Assembly (NCBI RefSeq): GCF_030263895.1 | Contig: NZ_CP127161.1 | Span: 248,001-312,000 of the forward strand | Reading direction: 5' to 3' | Source: Proteiniborus sp. MB09-C3 | Lineage (GTDB): Bacteria; Bacillota; Clostridia; Tissierellales; Proteiniboraceae | DNA length: 64,000 nt | Part shown: piece after piece, positions 27,307 to 34,933 of the stretch | Layout of the letters: each line of letters opens with the position of its first letter | Numbering within the stretch: position 1 is the first letter of the stretch | Made by a program: the position numbers and the translations under genes | Notes under the pieces: generated by a model | Databases searched by the model: none | Told to the model about the DNA's origin: nothing | Seen by the model: the letters and a program-made list of their open reading frames with translations, nothing else

Positions 27307-28053
27307 CTATCCTTGTATCCTTTTCCCTAATGTAGCCACATATACTACAAACTGCTCTTCTCCATCTAGGCCAAGTAATTTGTTGATCTCGTCATCGTCA
27401 AAAGAGGCAATAGCACAAACTCCACTATCAATAGACCCTGCTGTCAGATAAAGGTTTTGACATACATGGCCTGCATCTAGATGAATATATCTGTATCCTC
27501 TTTCTCCATATCTCCACTTCATTCTATATGCTACAGCACTCCAGATAAAGGTCACTGCACTGTTTTTAATAAACTCCTGTTCATGACATGCAGTAGTGAC
27601 TTTTTGAGCCATTTCAGGGTCTGTACTTATTTCCATAAGCTTATGGGAAATAGCTATATATCTATATAATCCCGGTTTTAGTCCCTCTACATTGTTTATC
27701 AGAAGAAATGTCTCAAATGCATGTCTAGCCCCTGCTGAGGGAACTGTCCTTAAAGTAGCAGGTCTAGAGACAACTTGCTTAACTCCTTGTGTACACCATA
27801 AAAGATAAGAAAGCTCTTCTAATGCCAAAGGAGTATCAGCATATTTTCTAAGACTTTTTCTAGTTTCTATAGCCTTTCTTAAATCCATGCTTTTCATTTC
27901 TAGCTTATCTACAGATGGTAAGCCAATTAGTACTGCATTTTCATCCCATTCTAATTCTAAAGGCGGTTGTGGCAGACCTTTTTCTTGATCAGAATCCTCC
28001 TCATACTTATGCTTTGTTTTTTCCATAAATTCTTTTCCTATACCTTTAGTCAT
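27307..28053 (-). CDS. SagB-type nitroreductase-family oxidoreductase
   Basis: A 248-residue FMN-dependent protein of the SagB/ThcOx group. Visible: RKSLRKYADTPLALEELSYLLW (FMN-phosphate segment), TVPSAGARHAFETFLLI and the C-terminal LDAGHVCQNLYL...FDDDEINKLLG. Members act as azoline oxidases in peptide modification or as stand-alone oxidoreductases; no precursor peptide or cyclodehydratase gene is nearby, so the stand-alone role is more likely. Confidence 0.85.
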   Translation of the reverse strand: MTKGIGKEFMEKTKHKYEEDSDQEKGLPQPPLELEWDENAVLIGLPSVDKLEMKSMDLRKAIETRKSLRKYADTPLALEELSYLLWCTQGVKQVVSRPATLRTVPSAGARHAFETFLLINNVEGLKPGLYRYIAISHKLMEISTDPEMAQKVTTACHEQEFIKNSAVTFIWSAVAYRMKWRYGERGYRYIHLDAGHVCQNLYLTAGSIDSGVCAIASFDDDEINKLLGLDGEEQFVVYVATLGKRIQG

Positions 28054-28144
28054 GTTTTCATCTCCCTTGTTTTTAAATATCTATATACTACTAATTGTAC
28101 AATATATTCTTTAATATTTCATCAATCATCTATTTTTACTTAAT

Positions 28145-28330
28145 ATGTGGAATTCTCTCATCGAGAAAAGCAAGTATCTCCTCTGTAACTCTGATAAGTC
28201 CATTTTGGATATAGCTATACTCATGGGCTTCAATAGCCAAAGCTATTTCACTACCCAGTTCAAAAAATATACCGGACTTTCTCCTAAAGAGTTTAGAGAT
28301 GGAAATAACAATACTGGTTATATTTTTTAA
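28145..28330 (+). pseudogene. Remnant of an AraC-family regulator (C-terminal helix-turn-helix)
   Basis: Sixty-one codons that match only the second helix-turn-helix of AraC regulators (SILDIAILMGFNSQSYFTTQFKKYTGLSPKEFR, residues 18-50). The region in front is too short for the rest and there is no ribosome binding site. Regarded as the surviving end of a deleted gene. Confidence 0.75.
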
Positions 28331-28388
28331 GTTACAAATCTATTCTAATGCTTGATCATTTCAATCCTAATAAAATGGTGGACATAGG

Positions 28389-28513
28389 CTTTCAACCATT
28401 ATTGCTACTGATAAGCTTATTGCGAGCATGGCAAGGTAGTACAAATAGGTACACATGAAACATTGGCGGAACAAGACGGCTGCTATAAAACCCTTATCTC
28501 CTCCCAGCTATAG
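28389..28513 (+). pseudogene. Remnant of an ABC-exporter ATPase (C-terminal end)
   Basis: Translating the region in two frames gives LSTIIATDKLIA followed, after a frameshift, by VVQIGTHETLAEQDGCYKTL and then ISSQL-stop. This is the usual end of ABC exporter ATPases (H-loop region, then GTHEELL). With the AraC remnant upstream in the same orientation it suggests a lost regulator plus exporter locus. The rest of the gap up to 28660 shows no gene. Confidence 0.7.
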
Positions 28514-28660
28514 TTGTGGAAGGAGATAGATAAGATTAGAATAGCTTATAGAAGCCCAGGAAAGACGATTACCCTTCTCTCTTGAAGGTGTGTCATAGCC
28601 TTTGAGTCATAGCCACAATAAAATCATGGTAATTGCAGGTTTTTTTATACTATAGGCAAA

Positions 28661-29140
28661 TTAAATAGTATTCATGACTTGAGCAAATCTGTGTATATTA
28701 TTCTCCAGCATATTAGATTTATCTGATGTTATTTTAGATATCTTTTTTACTATAAATTTTTCTAGAAAGTTCATTTTATCAAAAATAAACGCTCCTCCAA
28801 AGTGCTCCTTAGCTTCTGTGATTTTAATGAGCTCAGGATTAAAATTTTGACTAAATTCAGTATTGATTGCTTCTCCTTCTTGCATTCCACAAATAAATAA
28901 TCCTATTCGTTTTTCTCTTAATTTATCTAAGTTCTTTGAGCAGAACTCTGTTACTTCTTTTTGTATTTTGCCAATATATATTGAGCCACCAATAATAATC
29001 CTTTCATATTTTGAAATATCGATATTGCTCTCTTTCTTTAAATTAATTATTTCTACTTTACCAGTAAGCTCCTTAGACAGCAATTCTACGCATTTTTCGG
29101 TAAATCCATATTTGCTTGCATATACTATCAATGTATTCAT
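28661..29140 (-). CDS. Flavodoxin-domain protein
   Basis: A 159-residue FMN protein of the flavodoxin_5 type (HemG/YieF-like length). The phosphate-binding loop YASKYGFTEKC is at the N-terminus, and GGSIYIGKIQKEVTEF and the FGGAFIF segment follow. Last gene of an operon with an FMN-binding lipo/membrane protein and a TetR regulator. It probably carries electrons; partner unknown. Confidence 0.85.
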   Translation of the reverse strand: MNTLIVYASKYGFTEKCVELLSKELTGKVEIINLKKESNIDISKYERIIIGGSIYIGKIQKEVTEFCSKNLDKLREKRIGLFICGMQEGEAINTEFSQNFNPELIKITEAKEHFGGAFIFDKMNFLEKFIVKKISKITSDKSNMLENNIHRFAQVMNTI

Positions 29141-29161
29141 TTATACACCTCACATTTTATT

Positions 29162-29548
29162 TTAATCATTTAACGCTTTTTCTATTGACTTAAGATATGC
29201 TTTGGATGTCACTGTAGCTTGCGATACTACATCTACCTCGGTATTCTGTGCTTCTATGACTTTACTGAATAACTCATCACTTACACCAGACTTTACAAAA
29301 GTAACATCGTCTACTATATTAATTTCTATAATTTTATGATCCTTTACTGTAACACTGAGTTGGTTTGACCATCTTCCAGCATTATATTTCCCATTATATA
29401 TCCCATCATTTAGATCTGATATTCTTACTCCGTTCACTTTAACTTCACTTCCTTCTTTAAGTCCTTGAGATAGATAAAGTATTCCGCTTGCACAAACCAA
29501 TATAAATATAATTATTATTGAGATTAGTATTTTTAATATGGACTTCAA
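29162..29548 (-). CDS. Membrane-anchored FMN-binding domain protein
   Basis: A 128-residue protein with one N-terminal membrane helix (residues 5-27) and an outside FMN-binding domain ending in DVVSQATVTSKAYLKSIEKAL. This corresponds to the flavinylation motif (D-x-x-S-G-A-T-x-T/S), with Gln in place of Gly. FMN would be attached covalently to the Thr. It lies between the TetR and flavodoxin genes and may pass electrons across the membrane. Confidence 0.82.
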   Translation of the reverse strand: MKSILKILISIIIIFILVCASGILYLSQGLKEGSEVKVNGVRISDLNDGIYNGKYNAGRWSNQLSVTVKDHKIIEINIVDDVTFVKSGVSDELFSKVIEAQNTEVDVVSQATVTSKAYLKSIEKALND

Positions 29549-29563
29549 GTTCTCCCCTCCTTC

Positions 29564-30193
29564 CTAATTGAATGTATTACTATTAGCTATTCTTAATATT
29601 ATTTCATTTGAATAAAAGTCAATCAATCTTTCTCTTTGCTCATCACCAATATCTTTTTCTATTATGAGCTTAAAGATAAGACCTAAAGTTGATACTACAA
29701 TCATTTGAGCAGTTAATTCTATTATATTTTCATCTATAGCTTTACCCCTATACATTTCTTGTAGACATTGGCATAATGCAGATAAAGCTGGTTTTTCTTT
29801 TGAAGCACCTTCAAATAATGAAGAAGTATGCTTTAAGGCTAATTTGGATTGATTTAATTGAGCTGCCATAAATTCATCTTGCATACTTAGTGCTACCCTT
29901 ATATAATTTTTAGTCATTTGCATTAATCTTTCTTCAGGAGAGCCGTCTTCAATCTTTACAGAAGATACTGCTGATACTATTTTTTTATAGCCTCTTTGCA
30001 TCAGATTGTTTAATATTTCTTCCTTATCTTTAAAATAATGATAAATAATAGACGGAGAGTATTCGATTTTTTTAGCAATTTTTCTAATTGATAGCTTATC
30101 AAATCCCTCTGAAGCGATAATATCACCTGCTGCTGAAAGGATAAGCTCTTTCATTTCTTCTATTTCTCGTTCTCTTCTTTTTTCTATGGTCAT
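29564..30193 (-). CDS. TetR-family transcriptional regulator
   Basis: A 209-residue regulator; ATG 30193 follows TAAGGAG and is preferred over 30220. N-terminal helix-turn-helix EGFDKLSIRKIAKKIEYSPSIIYHYFKDKEEIL, then an unrelated ligand domain. First gene of the operon with the FMN-binding and flavodoxin genes, and probably autoregulated through the palindrome just upstream. Confidence 0.88.
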   Translation of the reverse strand: MTIEKRREREIEEMKELILSAAGDIIASEGFDKLSIRKIAKKIEYSPSIIYHYFKDKEEILNNLMQRGYKKIVSAVSSVKIEDGSPEERLMQMTKNYIRVALSMQDEFMAAQLNQSKLALKHTSSLFEGASKEKPALSALCQCLQEMYRGKAIDENIIELTAQMIVVSTLGLIFKLIIEKDIGDEQRERLIDFYSNEIILRIANSNTFN

Positions 30194-30209
30194 TATGTCA
30201 CTCCTTACC

Positions 30210-30230
30210 TTATTAAACACTGTTTAATAA
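30210..30230. promoter_or_regulatory. Perfect 21-bp palindrome, TetR operator
   Basis: TTATTAAACA-C-TGTTTAATAA, with 10-bp arms and no mismatch, begins 17 bp before the TetR ATG. A related sequence (CATTGTTCAATAA) follows at once and may be a second, weaker site. Confidence 0.75.
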
Positions 30231-30352
30231 TAAGACATTGTTCAATAAAAATATAGCATTTAGCGTAAATGTTGTCAAGATATGAAGGAATTTTTTTGGA
30301 TACAACATTTTTATAAGGATGAATGTCAAAATACAATATATGAGGACATGGA

Positions 30353-30483
30353 AACGTCAGACTGTGTGTAAATCGTCACCCTGAACGAAGCGAATGGGTC
30401 TCTAATAGCTTCAAATACAGATTCTTCACTGCGTTCAGAATGACAAAAACGTATAGAATGTGAATTTCACACAGTCTGACGTT
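30353..30483. repeat. MITE-like element, copy 1
   Basis: 131 bp with perfect 16-bp terminal inverted repeats (AACGTCAGACTGTGTG and its complement). The interior contains GTCACCCTGAACG and CGTTCAGAATGAC, which also pair, so the whole unit can fold into a hairpin. No coding capacity. Copies 2 and 3 lie at 34738 and 52619. Confidence 0.88.
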
Positions 30484-30547
30484 AATATGCTCCCCTTGCC
30501 TTCTTATATCCCCAAAAATCCACTAACCTTCAGAAAAACAATTTAAC

Positions 30548-30565
30548 ATGACATACTGTTGTCAT
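30548..30565. promoter_or_regulatory. ATGACA-N6-TGTCAT palindrome upstream of a Cys-rich gene
   Basis: A perfect 18-bp inverted repeat (6+6+6) located 32 bp before the ATG of the following gene; it resembles CRP/FNR-family or similar dimer sites in spacing. A TATGGT -10 at 30572 with ATGACA as -35 (18-bp spacer) is possible. Confidence 0.45.
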
Positions 30566-30596
30566 ATTTTGTATGGTAAGATAGGGAAAAAGGGGG

Positions 30597-31139
30597 ATGA
30601 TGTTATTGGCAAATAAAGTTGATAGAATACTTGAAAGCATTAAAGCAACCACTGGGATTGATAGTTATAATAGTATAGTATCAGCTTGTGGAATCTTAGA
30701 TCTGAAGGCAACTCCTAACAAGCAAGCAAAATATGTTAAAAAAGTAATAGAAAAAGTCAAAGAAAATCAAGGTAAAGATGTTATCGAAAAGGTAATGAAA
30801 CCCTGTGGATATCAGTGCATTTCTAATTCAATAATTGATAAGGTTAAAAAACTGCATGAAAAATCTAATGATATAGATGAATTTTTGCATTTACTAAATG
30901 AACAGCATATTGGTGGTGGACAGCTACACACAAAGGATGGGAAAATAATAGGTGTATATAGTTCCTGCTACTGTGGTCTTGCAAAGCAGTCAAAAGATAT
31001 GTCACCAGCATACTGCTATTGTTCAGCAGGTTGGTTTGAAAAGCTATTCTCATCTATTCTTGGAGACTCTGTAAAGGTAAATAAAGTGCAATCAATTTTG
31101 GATGGTTCAGATAAGTGCATATTTGAGATTACTATTTAG
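30597..31139 (+). CDS. Uncharacterised cysteine-rich protein (V4R/DUF6144-like)
   Basis: A 180-residue soluble protein; start at ATG 30600 or 30597 after AGGGGGATG. It has a helical N-terminal half, a central HIGGGQLHTKDG segment, and a cysteine-rich part YSSCYCGLAK...SPAYCYCSAGWFEKLF, ending in GSDKCIFEITI. The end resembles the close of V4R small-molecule domains. Eight or so cysteines in CxC pairs suggest metal or iron-sulphur binding. I recall similar Clostridia proteins being called DUF6144 but cannot confirm this. Function unknown. Confidence 0.6.
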   Translation: MMLLANKVDRILESIKATTGIDSYNSIVSACGILDLKATPNKQAKYVKKVIEKVKENQGKDVIEKVMKPCGYQCISNSIIDKVKKLHEKSNDIDEFLHLLNEQHIGGGQLHTKDGKIIGVYSSCYCGLAKQSKDMSPAYCYCSAGWFEKLFSSILGDSVKVNKVQSILDGSDKCIFEITI

Positions 31140-31174
31140 TACAAATATTACATAGAGTGTCCAATGACAACGGG

Positions 31175-31352
31175 ATTAGAGGATACCTAGATAAAATAAC
31201 AAAGAGACCATAAACCAATTTATTAGGTTTATGGTCTCTGCTCCTGATTTCAAGCATGTTTATGTTCCTTACATTCTAATGATATCAACGTTCCATCGCT
31301 ATTATACTCAGTTGAATTGATATTGGCGTTGTCATTAAGATACGATAGCACA
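31175..31352. repeat. Partial duplication of the gyrI-like/hflX junction (left copy)
   Basis: Two blocks (31175-31264 and 31265-31352) match 32760-32849 and 32954-33041 with only a few differences. They contain the tail of the GyrI-like gene, its terminator hairpin and 29 codons from the hflX 3' end (minus strand). The intervening 104 bp of the right copy, with the hflX stop codon, are missing here. Confidence 0.85.
31203..31239. terminator. Duplicated hairpin terminator (left copy)
   Basis: AGAGACCATAAACC and GGTTTATGGTCTCT form a perfect 14-bp stem around a 9-base loop. It now lies between the Cys-rich gene and the lipoprotein gene and can serve both directions. Confidence 0.75.
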
Positions 31353-31387
31353 GAACAATAATAGGTATATTAATTTTTAAAAATATA

Positions 31388-32116
31388 TTATGGATTTATA
31401 GAGAGTTCGGTTTCAATATTCTTTTGAGAAAATTCATACCACACTGCATCTTTTTTCCCAGATTGTTCATTCACGAAAGAGTCAAAGGATTCTTTTGTAA
31501 CTGATTTATTATTAATGAAATATGATATGACCAAGTTATCATCGCCTTGACTTGACTCACTGTACCCTAGTATGTCAGTTTTAAAGGCATCTGACTCGAA
31601 TTTTAATTTTCCAAATCCATTATCAGCCGCACCACTTGAATAACGAAATGTTCCATCTGCTTTTAGCTCTTCTAAACCCCTGTGCACAATAAGGTATCCA
31701 TAAACTGTATCATTCATATAATGCAAGACTTCATAAAACTCTGGTTCATCGCCTACTGATAATTCAAGAACAATTTCAGGTACTTTGTCACCGTCCATGT
31801 CAAGTACAGTAAAGTGCGTTACTTTGAAGATAGTACCATAAATTTCTTCGTTAGTTAAGAAATCATTCAAGTATAATTTTTTCTTATTATCTGTGCTGAA
31901 TAATTCAGTCTTGTTCTGCAATATCGCTTTATATGCTTCCAACACCGAATCATTAGATAGCATCTGGGTATTTATGTTTTCACCATTGCTATCTAAAGAG
32001 GTAGAAGAAGGATTTGCTGGAACGCTGGTGTCAGAATTTTTGTCACTACTCGAACACCCAGTAATTGAAATACTTAATAGGAACACAATAAGCGCACTTA
32101 TAATTTTGGTTTTCAT
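31388..32116 (-). CDS. Predicted lipoprotein of unknown function
   Basis: A 242-residue protein with a lipoprotein signal ending ITGCSS, a Ser/Asn/Thr-rich spacer and a globular domain. LDMDGDKVPEIVLEL looks like a calcium-binding or FG-GAP-type strand-turn, and later strands (YSSGAADNGFGKLKF) suggest a beta-rich fold. It lies inside the segment flanked by the duplicated hflX ends. I do not recognise a family. Confidence 0.65.
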   Translation of the reverse strand: MKTKIISALIVFLLSISITGCSSSDKNSDTSVPANPSSTSLDSNGENINTQMLSNDSVLEAYKAILQNKTELFSTDNKKKLYLNDFLTNEEIYGTIFKVTHFTVLDMDGDKVPEIVLELSVGDEPEFYEVLHYMNDTVYGYLIVHRGLEELKADGTFRYSSGAADNGFGKLKFESDAFKTDILGYSESSQGDDNLVISYFINNKSVTKESFDSFVNEQSGKKDAVWYEFSQKNIETELSINP

Positions 32117-32283
32117 CTAAATCAACTCCTGCTAAAAATATTAATAATCTTTAGTTCACTTTATGCTACAACTATGTACTAAACCAAAGTTTTCTATATT
32201 ACGATTATATCATAAACTCTAGACTTTGTTATATGAGTGAACACAATTTTATTTGCTTGTTCAAAAAATCTTAAATAGAATAT

Positions 32284-32775
32284 ATGGAATATAAGATCGT
32301 GGAAAGAGAAAGCTTTAAGCTATTGGCAAAGGTAGAAGCCTTTAGAAACGAATCTATTTCAGAAGAAGGTAATACAGAAATACCTGATTTTTGGAAGACT
32401 TGTGGAGATAGTGGAGTTTTTGATGTATTAAGAAGGAATACAAAAAATCATGATATTTATGGAGTATGTGGGCCCGTGTCAAAAGAAAGCACTCATTTTA
32501 ATTATGGTATAGCCATGAAATACGATGGTGGAGTTATTCCAGAAGGCTATATAGTATGGGATGTAAAGCCGACATTATGGGCTGTGTTTAAATGTATTGG
32601 CAATGATGGTGAATGTATAGGAGAAACTTGGGACAGAATATTTAAAGAGTTTTTGCCGAGTTCAGAATATAATATGCTTGATGACACTGACTTTGAGCTG
32701 TACCCAGAAGAAAATAGTTCAGAATGTTTTTGTGAAATTTGGATTCCTGTGACGAAAAAATTAGAGGATATTTAG
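32284..32775 (+). CDS. GyrI-like small-molecule-binding protein
   Basis: A 163-residue stand-alone effector-binding domain (GyrI-like / AraC effector-binding / Cass2 type). The start MEYKIVERESFKLLAK, the FWKTCGDSG segment and the final CEIWIPVTKK are characteristic. No clear ribosome binding site precedes the ATG and these domains are often the C-terminal half of AraC/MerR regulators, so a lost DNA-binding part is possible. Its last codons and terminator are duplicated at 31175. Confidence 0.8.
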   Translation: MEYKIVERESFKLLAKVEAFRNESISEEGNTEIPDFWKTCGDSGVFDVLRRNTKNHDIYGVCGPVSKESTHFNYGIAMKYDGGVIPEGYIVWDVKPTLWAVFKCIGNDGECIGETWDRIFKEFLPSSEYNMLDDTDFELYPEENSSECFCEIWIPVTKKLEDI

Positions 32776-32787
32776 ATAAAATAACAA

Positions 32788-32824
32788 AGAGACCATAAAC
32801 CAATTTATTAGGTTTATGGTCTCT
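32788..32824. terminator. Hairpin terminator between the GyrI-like gene and hflX
   Basis: Same perfect 14-bp stem as at 31203; placed between convergent genes, so it can stop transcription from both. Confidence 0.8.
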
Positions 32825-32917
32825 GGTACTGATTTCAAGCATGTTTATGTCCTATGGATTTATCTCAAACATGCTCATATACCATCCTATATCTTCCTTC
32901 TTTTCATAAGCTAATAT

Positions 32918-34174
32918 CTATATTACAAATTGTTTATATTTTTTGTAATCAGCTTCCTTACATTCTAATGATATCAACGTTCCATCGCTATTATACTCAG
33001 TTGAGTTTATATTGGCATTGTCATTAAGGTACGATAGCACATCTCCTTTATCATAGGGAATTAGCATCTCACAATTAATATATTCCTTGAAGGCCTTTTT
33101 GCAGATTTCATCTACTAGCCTATCTATTCCCGTTTTATTCTTAGCTGAAATATATACACAGTCTTCTTCATCTCTTAAGATTTCACTATCTACTAAATCT
33201 ACCTTGTTATAGGCGTAAATAGTAGGAATATTATCTGCACCAAGTTCTTTTAATGTTTCCCTTGTAACTTCAATATGCTGTTTATAATTTGGATTTGAAT
33301 AGTCAACTACATGAATTAGCATATCAGCCTCAGAGACTTCCTCCAATGTTGAGCGAAATGCTTTTACAAGCTGATGAGGAAGCTTACTGATAAATCCTAC
33401 AGTATCGGTTAACAAAAAAGATTTGCTATCTGGCAATTTAATGCTTCTTACAGAGGTTTCTAAGGTAGCAAACAGCATATCCTTTTCGAAAACCTGCTTA
33501 TCAGTTGATAAATTGTACGAGTCTATCATGGCATTCATAATGGTTGACTTGCCTGCATTTGTATATCCTACTAGAGCAACAACTGGTACTTCCGTCTCCT
33601 TACGTTTTTTCCTTTGGCTCTGACGTTGAACTACAAGGGTTTCAAGCTCCTTATGCAGCTTGGCAATTCTATCCTCAATCTTTCTACGATCTAGCTCAAG
33701 TTTTGTTTCTCCAGAGCCTCTGTTTATAAATCCAGCACCTCCTCTTTGACGACCTAGTGATTCGCCTAAGCCGATTAAACGTGGAAGCATGTACTGTAAT
33801 CTTGCTATTTCTACTTGAAGCTGTGCTTCTTTTGTTTTTGCCCTCTGAGAAAAAATATCGAGAATCAAAACAGTTCTGTCTATTACCTTACATCCTAAGG
33901 CTGCCTCTATGTTTCGAATCTGCGAAGGTGATAATTCATCATTAAATATCACCATATCTACATCCATCTCATCAAGTGATGTCGCTGCCTCTAATATCTT
34001 CCCGTTACCTAAATAATGTGATTTGTTCACTCGATTCAAATTCTGAGTAATTTCGCCAACCACTTCTATATCACATGCTTCAGCTAAATTGAATAGCTCC
34101 TCCATCGAATTCTTAAAATCTTCCTGATTGTTGAGATTAACACCTGCTATTATTGCCCTCTGTCTTTGTTCCAT
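32918..34174 (-). CDS. hflX: GTPase HflX, ribosome-splitting factor
   Basis: A 418-residue ribosome-associated GTPase that splits stalled or stressed ribosomes; certain Firmicute versions give macrolide and lincosamide resistance. ATG 34174 is preferred to 34195 since GGAGGAAGAAG lies between them. The N-terminal HflX domain has HYLGNGK and the VIDRTVLILDIFSQRAKTKEAQLQVELA-like helix (VEIARLQY), then G1 GYTNAGKST, G3 DTVGF, G4 NKVD and G5 SAKN, and a C-terminal domain ending YKKYKQFVI. A leader with a short reading frame and terminator lies 300-460 bp upstream. Confidence 0.93.
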   Translation of the reverse strand: MEQRQRAIIAGVNLNNQEDFKNSMEELFNLAEACDIEVVGEITQNLNRVNKSHYLGNGKILEAATSLDEMDVDMVIFNDELSPSQIRNIEAALGCKVIDRTVLILDIFSQRAKTKEAQLQVEIARLQYMLPRLIGLGESLGRQRGGAGFINRGSGETKLELDRRKIEDRIAKLHKELETLVVQRQSQRKKRKETEVPVVALVGYTNAGKSTIMNAMIDSYNLSTDKQVFEKDMLFATLETSVRSIKLPDSKSFLLTDTVGFISKLPHQLVKAFRSTLEEVSEADMLIHVVDYSNPNYKQHIEVTRETLKELGADNIPTIYAYNKVDLVDSEILRDEEDCVYISAKNKTGIDRLVDEICKKAFKEYINCEMLIPYDKGDVLSYLNDNANINSTEYNSDGTLISLECKEADYKKYKQFVI

Positions 34175-34472
34175 ATGTCTTCTTCCTCCATTCATTTGAA
34201 ATATCCACAGGCTTGCTACCTGTGCATTGAGTAATAGGGAAGATATATAACATTAAGGAAGTCCCTTGCTTATGATTATAAGAACAAGCTATCCTTATTA
34301 ATTAACCCCGTGGACGTAGTGAAACAATTAAAATAGCTTCTCATAAAGTGAAACATTCAATATTCACCTTCCTAATCAATCTATAAACAGGAAAATGTAA
34401 TCTTAGTTATGCACTTCATCAAGAAAATTTTATATATTCTCACTCGTTATCATTCTATTTTTAAATAAACAC

Positions 34473-34500
34473 AAAAAAGGGTAGATTTGTCCCTACCCTT
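34473..34500 (-). terminator. Intrinsic terminator inside the hflX leader
   Basis: On the minus strand AAGGGTAG (34500-34493) pairs with CTACCCTT (34484-34477), loop GGACAAAT, followed by TTTTTT. It sits between the short leader reading frame and hflX. An earlier CTACCTATG (about 34577-34569) could pair with the left arm and act as antiterminator. Confidence 0.75.
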
Positions 34501-34596
34501 AGAAGCATTTATATATTGTTTATAAGGTTTTCTTAAAAATAGGCAGACTAATCCCGATTACCCTACACATAGGTAGAGCCTTTAAGCACTATTAAA

Positions 34597-34635
34597 TTAG
34601 TTACATAAAGTATAAAATCGGAATCTAATGCGCAT
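34597..34635 (-). CDS. Putative hflX leader peptide MRIRFRFYTLCN (+X+ motif)
   Basis: Twelve codons from ATG 34635 to TAA 34597, with GGAGGG (34650-34645) nine bases ahead of the ATG. Arg-Ile-Arg and Arg-Phe-Arg are +X+ motifs, the sequence at which macrolides stall ribosomes in leaders such as ErmDL (which has MRLRFPTL). It is followed by hairpins and the terminator at 34500, then hflX. The frame, RBS and terminator are seen; drug-dependent stalling is inference from the Erm and HflX literature. Confidence 0.7.
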   Translation of the reverse strand: MRIRFRFYTLCN

Positions 34636-34737
34636 TTTAAGCAACCCTCCATTCATTGAAATTACTTACATATTATCATACATCTATATTTATTACAATA
34701 CCTTATTAAAATTAACAAAACAAGAGAAGACAAGGGG

Positions 34738-34866
34738 ACATCAGACTGTGTGCAAACGGTCACCCTGAACGAAGCGAATGGGTCCCTAATAGCTTCAAAT
34801 ACAGATTCTTCACTGCGTTCAGAATGACAAAACGTATAGAGTGTGAATTTTCACATTGTCTGACGT
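34738..34866. repeat. MITE-like element, copy 2
   Basis: Same orientation and nearly the same 129-bp core as copy 1, with slightly degraded ends (ACATCAGACTGTGTG... CACATTGTCTGACGT). CAAGGGGAC immediately precedes the left end. It lies just upstream of the hflX leader. Confidence 0.85.
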
Positions 34867-34933
34867 TTACATTGTCTTGTCTAAAAAGCAATAAGCAAAG
34901 AATAGACAAATACAAACATACCTTATCCCAAAT

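Noticed and set aside
27307-28053. SagB-like gene as part of an azoline peptide (RiPP) cluster
   Set aside because: No cyclodehydratase, YcaO protein, precursor peptide or exporter is nearby; the adjacent ABC remnant is decayed.
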